DNA of 64,000 bases. Origin: Xylona heveae TC161 (Eukaryota; Ascomycota; Xylonomycetes; Xylonales; Xylonaceae). The notes below the pieces were generated by a model. That model worked only from the letters and a program-made list of their open reading frames with translations. It did not search any database and was not told the DNA's origin. Shown piece by piece: positions 57,657-64,000 of the stretch. Both the position numbers and the translations under genes were made by a program. Positions within the stretch are counted from its first letter, which is position 1; every line of letters begins with the position of its first letter. Location of the stretch: NCBI RefSeq assembly GCF_001619985.1, contig NW_017264193.1:2051726-2115725 (forward strand), read 5' to 3'.

Positions 57657-58468
57657 TCCTTCCTATTCAAGTCGATGCAGAAATGGCAAGTACGCAGTAG
57701 CAAGAGTTGTCGAAAACAAGAACCCATTCAATTTTTGTTTTCTTTCTTGAGGCTCAAAGATTGAACTTCATTCTCAAAACATCTGGACGGGAATAAAATT
57801 GAGTCACGTGGATACAGCTCTCCCCCCATTCCAGTTAAGAGACCAGCAAACTAGGGCGGAAAGCTTAACTGTGAAACGGAGCATTCACGGTCAGTCACGT
57901 TGAATCCTTCACTGAATCTTGCTTAATGTCATAGCTAACGAAGGGCATGATTCATTACAGTTTCAATGAAGGAATTAAGCAACTTGAGAATTCAGACCAA
58001 AGTGTTGAAGATCGAGCGGACCCACACTTTATCTTCACCATTCCCGACGTTCCAAGGAACGAGTCAAAAGACGATCGCAACCTAATTAAGCCCCCTCACT
58101 AAACTTTAGAAGGAAAATCTGCCGTTGACAGATGTTTTAGTTTCGCCCTCTTTCTGGGCCCCGCAATCCTTCCCCAGTTTCAAAATTGCGCGTTCAATTT
58201 CCGATTACCGCGCATTACGCAACAGGTACGCATTGGATGGGAAATTGCCCTGAATTCGATCGCGATCTATGCCATTGTGTCTCAAACAAAAATTCTCTGC
58301 CAGCGATTCTCTCAAAGCTTCCAACTCAATTGCTCAATTGGTTCTATTTCAATCTGCGCGTCACTTGCACCAGAACGACCACCCTCTCCTCCCTTCTTTC
58401 CTGTCTCTTCCTTCAATTGAAACTCCCCACTTTCCATCTACAATAGATTCAGATACTCTGAGCTCAAT
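57657..58468. other. Divergent spacer, kinase-like / oxidoreductase
   Basis: 812 bp, no gene seen. A pyrimidine-rich leader (about 58370-58440) precedes the oxidoreductase start. Confidence 0.5.
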
Positions 58469-59848
58469 ATGGCTGTGAACGTTGCATTGATAGGGAGCGG
58501 TACGTGGTACACAGCCTAATTGACTATCTATCTTGAGAAAGGAAAAAGAGTCTATAATCTAAACATGTCCATACCATAGGCATCTTCGCTCGCGAGCAGC
58601 ACCTCGTACGTTTTTATCAAGATATCCCATATGCTATGGCCGAACATACGTTAACGCCCTTCAGCCCGCAATCACGGCCTCTTCAAACATCACCCTCAAA
58701 GCAATTTACTCGCGCACACTTGCCTCGGCGCAGAACGTCGCATCGGGCGCCGAGACGCCCGTGGATCTCTACTCTGAAGATGGTGACCCCAGCAGAAACT
58801 ACGTGAACCTGCTCTCCCGCGCGGACATTCACGCAGTTATTATCGCGTAAGTTTATACACTACAGAGGAAGAAAAGGAGAGAAGACGCAGCCCTGCTAAA
58901 ACATTGTAACAGCCTCCCGATTACCCACCAACCGGAATATATCCGCTTGGCTCTTCTCAACGGAAAGCACGTCCTGTCCGAGAAGCCGGTCGCCAAAGAC
59001 GTCGCATCAGCAAGAGAACTGATCAAATGGTATCATTCCGCCATGGACACGTTCAAGGTGACGTGGAGCGTCGCGGAGAATTACCGCTACATTGAAAGTT
59101 TTCTGTACGCTGCACAGGCAGTCAAGGAACTGGGTCGGGTGCTAGGGTTCCGCGTCAAGGTCCACAACTTTGTCAAGCCGGGGACCAAATATTTCGGTAT
59201 TCCCTCTCTTCTCTTCCTTCTCTTGATGTATTCCTTTACTAAGTACTTTTGCGACCCGCCATATGCTAACAATTACATGATTGAAGAAACCGCGTGGCGC
59301 AAGACTCCCGAATACCAAGGCGGTTTCCTTCTCGACGGCGGTGTACATTTCGTGGCAGGCACACGATTGTTGCTCTCCGAGGAAAATGCGATTATGCGTG
59401 TATCCGCATTTTCGGCACAGCTTCAGCCTCACCTGCCTCCAGTAGACACGTTGGATGCGGTGCTGCGCACAAAGACTGGCGTCACAGGAACATGGTCTGT
59501 CTCGTTTGGCACCAGCTTGACGGGGAACCAGTATACTGTCGCCTGCGATAATGGCACTGTGACTGCCGGGCGCGGGTACGTGGTCGTCACGCGGGATGGG
59601 AAGGAAGAGCGCAAGGAGTTCCCCAATGAGGGCTCAGGGGTCAAGCAGGAGGTCCATGCGTGGGCGACGGGTATCCTCGAGGGCAAGCAGGACCCGCGAC
59701 AGACACCGCACGAGGCATTGCGCGATTTGGAGATTGTAAGTGAAATGATGATATCGTCCCAAGAGTCTTATGCTAATACTCTATACAGCTTGAGAAGATG
59801 CTCCGCAGCGGAGAGTCGGCCGGTACTCCCCAGGATATCATACTGTAA
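58469..59848 (+). CDS. Gfo/Idh/MocA-family NAD(P)-dependent oxidoreductase
   Basis: Soluble dehydrogenase family acting on sugars or related polyols; the substrate cannot be told. Six exons, 58469..58499, 58580..58605, 58665..58846, 58913..59196, 59287..59735 and 59789..59848, give 343 residues. The Rossmann fold opens with VNVALIGSGIFAREQH; the family motif EKPVAKDVASAREL lies near 120, and WSVAENYRY and FLLDGGVHFVAG mark the catalytic domain. Exons 1 and 2 are only 31 and 26 nt. The fourth intron (59197..59286) is 90 nt, open in frame and hydrophobic when translated, but has a GCTAAC branch site, and splicing it restores KYFETAWRKTPEYQGG. Convergent with PUS9 with a gap of 274 bp. Confidence 0.9.
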
Positions 59849-60122
59849 TTTTGCCGCGCAAAAGCAATGCGATACCCCCCTGCCATGCTATGCCATGCGA
59901 CGAGGATATGATGCGTATATACCCATCCAAATGATGAAAAAGCAAGATATTTCTACAGAAAAAAGAAAATGCCGCCTTTATATCGCCATTTATGCAAGCG
60001 GGAAAAAAAAACTGCGCGGCGCCATTTTTATACAAACACCCCCCATATACCAGTATATAGATACCATATAACCCGCAAAAGAAATATATATAGTTCGATG
60101 CCGACGATTGATCGCACTTTTC

Positions 60123-61698
60123 TCATGACGCCTGCGCAGCGACTTCCGGCTCTACTTGCTGCACTTGCTCGGGTACTGTCTCTGGCGCAGCAGCAGCAGC
60201 AGCAGCAGCTTTACTCTTCTCTTCCTCCTCGTGCTCCCTCTTCTTTTTCTCTTCAAGCGATTTACCTTCCAGCCCCAACTTTTCCAGATCCGCCGCAAGG
60301 GGATCAGTCTCGGGCGTGGTTTCAGTCGGGCCAATCATGCCCGCGGGAGGCAACGCCCACTTGGGCAAAGGGGTCTCATACTCCCATCGTCCGTCCTGGC
60401 ACGCGTAGCGCTTGGCATGGAGATAGATGCCGAGCTCATGGACACCGGGGTCGCTATAGAGCGGGGTATCACAAACCTCGCACAGCTCACCCGTCATTTT
60501 CTCTGCGCGCGTCTTCTCGTACTGATCGACCATTTCGTCATGATATGCCACTGCATCCGCGACTTCGTCTTTGCCCATGCGCGACAGTCGCGCAATGATA
60601 TCTTCGTCCTTTTCGCCGTCTGCGTCGCCCTGCGCCAGATTCGACCCAAAGACCTTGCGATTGCAATAGATTGGGTCGTTCGTGATCGGGTGTCCGAGGA
60701 ACTGCAAATGCACGCGCAACTGATGCGTGCGGCCGGTCAGCGGGAGACACCGCACGATCGAGTAGCCCGTCGAGTTGTCCCATGTCTTTTCCGACCCGTT
60801 GCCATCTGCGATAATCCCGTCCGGGTTCAGGGACGGGTAATATGCTAGTCGCCGGAACACGGTCCTGGCTTCTTTCCCACTGGCGCGCACCCGGTTGAGT
60901 CCGAGCTTCGGGCTGATTTGCAAAATGGGCTGTTCGCAGACGACGTCCCCGTCGGGGAACTTGCCCTTTACGCGCGCAATGTATTCTTTCTTCACCGTCC
61001 GGTCTTTGATCTGCATGCTCATGTCCTCTGCTGCTTTGGGGTGTTTGCCGACGAACATGACGCCCGATGTCAGCCGGTCGAGCCGGTTGCATGGTAGTGG
61101 GTTCCATTGGTAGCCCCGGTCCGCGCGCATGATTTCGACAATGGTGTTGTAGTTATATCGTCCTGCTGGGTGTACGGGGATGCCGCTCGGCTTGTTGATC
61201 ACGATCATGTCGTTGTCTTCGTGAATGATGCCGATAGGCTCAGAGGTGACAGGGGGCTCGTGTCGGTGAAGAGTGTGAGAAATGACGTCGCCGTTCTTAA
61301 CAAGTGTGTGGATTGAAGGGATCGGTTTTCCGTTGATTGTGACGAGACCTCGTTCAATAGCCGATTTCTGGAAGAAAGGTCATTTGCATTAGAAAAGATG
61401 TCCGTAATGAGAATGTGGTACTGGAATTGGTCCAACAACGTACATAATACTCCTTCGGCCTGTCCCGGAACTCGCTCGCAAAGACGTCTAGAATCTCTCG
61501 TCCCCGCCATCGTTCCTTGCAGTAGGTGTTATATGTAAAATGGTAGGGAGTCACACGGCGGAGCCCTCCTTCGAGATAATACGGTCTGGGCCAAGGGTCA
61601 CATGGAGTCGTCACCACGGGAGGCGGCTCCTGGAAGGGCGCCGGCTGCTGCTGGGGCTCGGCGTTGCCAATAGTGTTGTCGACGACGGTCACGGCCAT
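60123..61698 (-). CDS. PUS9: tRNA pseudouridine synthase, RluA/Pus9 type
   Basis: Makes pseudouridine at position 32 of tRNAs; in yeast Pus9 serves mitochondria and Rib2 the cytosol. Two exons, 61698..61444 and 61367..60123, give 499 residues from the first in-frame ATG. An S4-like RNA-binding segment ([20 protein letters not shown]) precedes the catalytic domain, with [18 protein letters not shown], the active-site [13 protein letters not shown] (Asp of RLD) and [18 protein letters not shown]-terminal extension has [28 protein letters not shown], an acidic/basic coil and an eight-Ala run. The frame is open for 38 codons upstream of the ATG and encodes an Arg-rich, nearly acid-free stretch that looks like a mitochondrial presequence. 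It is divergent from the thioesterase gene. Confidence 0.9.
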
Positions 61699-62302
61699 TT
61701 GGGAGGCAGGAATGCGGTTGCGGCGTATCAGGTACGCTAACAAACGCGGTGAGGGAGCCACTTGGGTCGATCTGTTCAGGCCGCGAGGGACGAGCCGCGT
61801 GCGGTCAAAAGATTAGGTGTTGAGTATAGAATATTGCAAATTTCGAAATCGTAAAAGATGTGCCAAAAAGATGCGTCTATATGCGGCGGGGCGCTTCAAC
61901 GGCGAGAAGGACTGTCTGGGCACAGGAATGCGGAGAAAACAATCAAGGATTGATAAAGGAGCGTGGAATTGAATGCTCAACTGACTGGCTGAAATTTGTA
62001 TCAAGTTCGAGTACTGGGTCGAGGCAAATGTTAGTATTGAGACGGAAAATTATTGAAACAGTAGCGGACTACTCGGCGAAAGGTGCACCCGTCTCCGACT
62101 GCTGGGGGCCGGCCCCGGCGGGCAGGCGGGGCGGTCCGACAGTCATGAGAGACATGAATGATTTTCCCTGCCCGCTGTAATATGGTCTTACAATAAGAAT
62201 AAAATTCTCCGAGCCTTCTTTGATATTTCTCTATAGAAATTGTACAATCTCTTCAAATAATATTAAATTCACAAAGTCGGCGTTCTTTGTACACATTGCA
62301 TC
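61699..62302. other. Divergent spacer, PUS9 / thioesterase
   Basis: 604 bp. 61699-61812 is open in frame with PUS9. A short reading frame of 28 codons (ATG at about 62157, minus strand) lies farther upstream in the possible leader. The rest shows nothing recognisable. Confidence 0.5.
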
Positions 62303-63039
62303 ATGGCTCTTGCTGAGCTCAAACTCCGCCAAAGGAGCGACTATGGCTTTTTCTTGGACTGCTGCACGCGATGGTATGTAAATCGTAATATCTAGAGGCA
62401 ATATTAGTCTTGATTTTAGATCATTGCTTTCTTGCTGTATCTTTTTAATCTTTTTAAGCTGACTGAAACAGGAATGACAATGACATGTACGGCCACGTGA
62501 ACAATAGCATATATTATTTTCTGTATGTTTTTTATATCGCCATTTATTTTAATTTGCTTCAAGCAATCTCCCTTCACATTCAGAAATTAAATTGTCTCCA
62601 CATCCATCCTAATTCTAAACAATATTTGCGGCAATCGTCTCAAATTTTTTTGTTTAGGAACCACCATTGCCCCAAGACTAACAATATCAGCTTCGACTCT
62701 ATCGTAAACACCTATTTGATCCAGCACTGTGGACTACAGCCGCTCACGTCAGCGCAAATTGGTCTGGTCGTGCACTCTCACTGCAATTATTTTTCTCCTG
62801 TGAGTTTTCCGGCAACGCTGAAGCTTGGCCTACGGACCAATCGACTTGGAACGTCGAGCGTAGAGTACGAGATTGGTGTGTTTGAGCGCGGGTGTCCGGA
62901 AGTCAAAGCGGTTGGGGGATTCGTGCATGTATTTGTTGCCAGAGAGGCAGGGCGGCCAGTCAAGCAGGGTATGCCGTTGGAGATGAGAGAAGGGCTGGAA
63001 AAGTTGTTGCAAAGGGGCAGCATTTCTTCGAAGTTATAA
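62303..63039 (+). CDS. 4HBT-like acyl-CoA thioesterase family protein
   Basis: Hotdog-fold protein similar to YbgC/4-hydroxybenzoyl-CoA thioesterases; the acyl substrate is unknown. Three exons, 62303..62373, 62472..62522 and 62691..63039, give 156 residues, family length. The N-terminus MALAELKLRQRSDYGFF leads to TRWNDNDMYGHVNNSIYYFLFD, the family active-site region, where Asp/Asn residues and GHVNN are conserved. VVHSHCNYFSPVSFP and SSVEYEIGVFERG follow, then the last strand GGFVHVFVAREAGRPV. The 51-nt middle exon contains the whole GHVNN motif. The 168-nt second intron is open in frame with exon 2 near its start but lacks conservation. No targeting signal is evident. Confidence 0.88.
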
Positions 63040-63586
63040 AATTGATAGGCATTTGGCATTGGGAAGAGGGGTTCGCGCGATGGACATTAAAATGGCAACT
63101 TTGGGCGCTGTAGCATGCATATTACGTGGCAGAGTAATCTGGGATATAGCAGGAGTTCACAGACAAACTAGTTGACGATTTGCTATTGCTTGAAATTTAA
63201 AAATAACAACTTGCTGTTTCCCATAAAAATCTCGAGAATAAAGCAGCAGTATGTTGAAAATGAAAAAAGACATGGTATCAGAATTGAGATCATGTAAAGG
63301 ACTCTTGAACTTTTTATTGTCATTGTATCATTAAGAAAGATGTTGGTCGAAGCCTATGTGTTCTAATAAATCCCCATCTCGAAACGCCTCGCTATGCAAG
63401 TAAAAGAAAATGTATGCCTCCATGATTATATGCAGTAGACAAAGGAGTTTCCACAAATACTGGCACAGTCTTGAAATTGACCAGCATTGTCCGGATGAAT
63501 GTCGAGACAGCCTCATGAATAGCGAAAGGATTATGATTGGTGTGCGTCATTCTCCACCAAAGGGTAGCAGGAGCTGAACGAAACGA
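63040..63586. other. Convergent spacer at right end
   Basis: 547 bp, AT-rich, no gene seen. Confidence 0.5.
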
Positions 63587-64000
63587 TCAGGCGCGCATCT
63601 CAGCTGCATCTGATTTTGACCGAGTACTGCTGCTACTGCGGCTTGAAACGGTGCCATTGCTGGAAGAAATGCTGCGAAACCTTCCAGTCTCCTTGTCCAC
63701 GTGCCAGCTCGGCCACGGACCAGGCACGAATTTGCCGTGTTCGTCCCAGCAAGAGAGCCAAGTACATCCATCGTCGGTGCGGAAAAACCTTCTGCGTTTA
63801 GGCTTTCCTCGCTCATCGGGGACGGTCGCCCAGGTTGTGCGCGCATTGAGATCGGTTAATAGCATCCAGCGGCGATTAATGGCGCAATACACGACTTGCT
63901 CTCGTCGAGTGGGCTCGCCCGAGTCCTGAGCGACCAAGTACCATCCTCGACCAGGGATGTATTCGTAGTGGCCAGGAACAGGATTATTCCAATGCTCCTT
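63587..64000 (-). CDS. Unrecognised Trp-rich protein, 5' part outside window
   Basis: Open in one frame from the right edge to a stop at 63587, about 137 residues of C-terminus. Visible segments include NPVPGHYEYIPGRGWYLVAQ, NRRWMLLTDLNARTTWATVP, RRRFFRTDDGCTWLSCWDEH and a Ser-rich tail. Eight or so Trp residues in 100 suggest a small beta-rich domain. I do not recognise a family; it may be restricted to fungi. Confidence 0.65.
   Translation of the reverse strand, partial: KEHWNNPVPGHYEYIPGRGWYLVAQDSGEPTRREQVVYCAINRRWMLLTDLNARTTWATVPDERGKPKRRRFFRTDDGCTWLSCWDEHGKFVPGPWPSWHVDKETGRFRSISSSNGTVSSRSSSSTRSKSDAAEMRA

Noticed and set aside
1-64000. Secondary-metabolite cluster, mating locus or transposon
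   Set aside because: No polyketide or peptide synthase, no HMG or alpha-box gene, no transposase or reverse transcriptase motifs were seen; a single Zn2Cys6 gene is not enough.

Overview
The window is nuclear DNA of a filamentous ascomycete (Pezizomycotina; an Eurotiomycete-like affiliation is my guess only). It is gene-dense. Introns are mostly 50-150 nt, with GTATGT/GTAAGT/GTACGT-type donors and CTAAC/CTGAC/CTAAT branch sites shortly before the acceptor, and proteins match fungal families (Pfa3, UreD, Aim6, Irc22, Zn2Cys6 regulator). I rebuilt gene models by hand from open frames and splice signals; nearly every model closes in frame across all its exons. I saw no transposon, provirus, rRNA, convincing tRNA or CRISPR array.

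Layout, left to right: DExH RNA helicase (-, runs off the left edge); aprataxin HNT3 (+); palmitoyltransferase PFA3 (-); adenylosuccinate synthetase ADE12 (+); cohesin SCC3/STAG (-); urease accessory ureD (+); unrecognised charged protein (-); AIM6 (+); telomere protein POT1 (-); importin alpha SRP1/kapA (+); IRC22 (-); UBE2J1-like E2 (+); TFIIIC subunit TFC3 (-); rhomboid protease (-); DNA polymerase delta POL3 (+); heme-oxygenase-like protein (-); Zn2Cys6 regulator (+); a possible unrecognised gene (-); kinase-like protein (-); Gfo/Idh/MocA oxidoreductase (+); PUS9-type pseudouridine synthase (-); thioesterase-like protein (+); and an unknown gene (-) cut by the right edge.

The most striking large-scale feature is gene order: 20 of the 21 neighbouring pairs of confident genes lie on opposite strands, so the window is an almost perfect divergent/convergent zipper, broken only by TFC3 and the rhomboid gene. 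Convergent spacers tend to be pyrimidine-rich after the left gene and purine-rich before the right gene, with several microsatellites. Five genes serve chromosome maintenance or transcription (HNT3, SCC3, POT1, TFC3, POL3), but no operon-like grouping is seen.

Gene-level oddities worth checking: a 6-nt micro-exon that supplies two P-loop residues of ADE12; a POL3 CysA zinc motif with Asp where the fourth Cys is expected; an Arg-rich, presequence-like open extension upstream of the first AUG of PUS9; introns in PFA3, the oxidoreductase and AIM6 whose retention would give defined alternative proteins; and a repeat array that contains the ureD stop codon.
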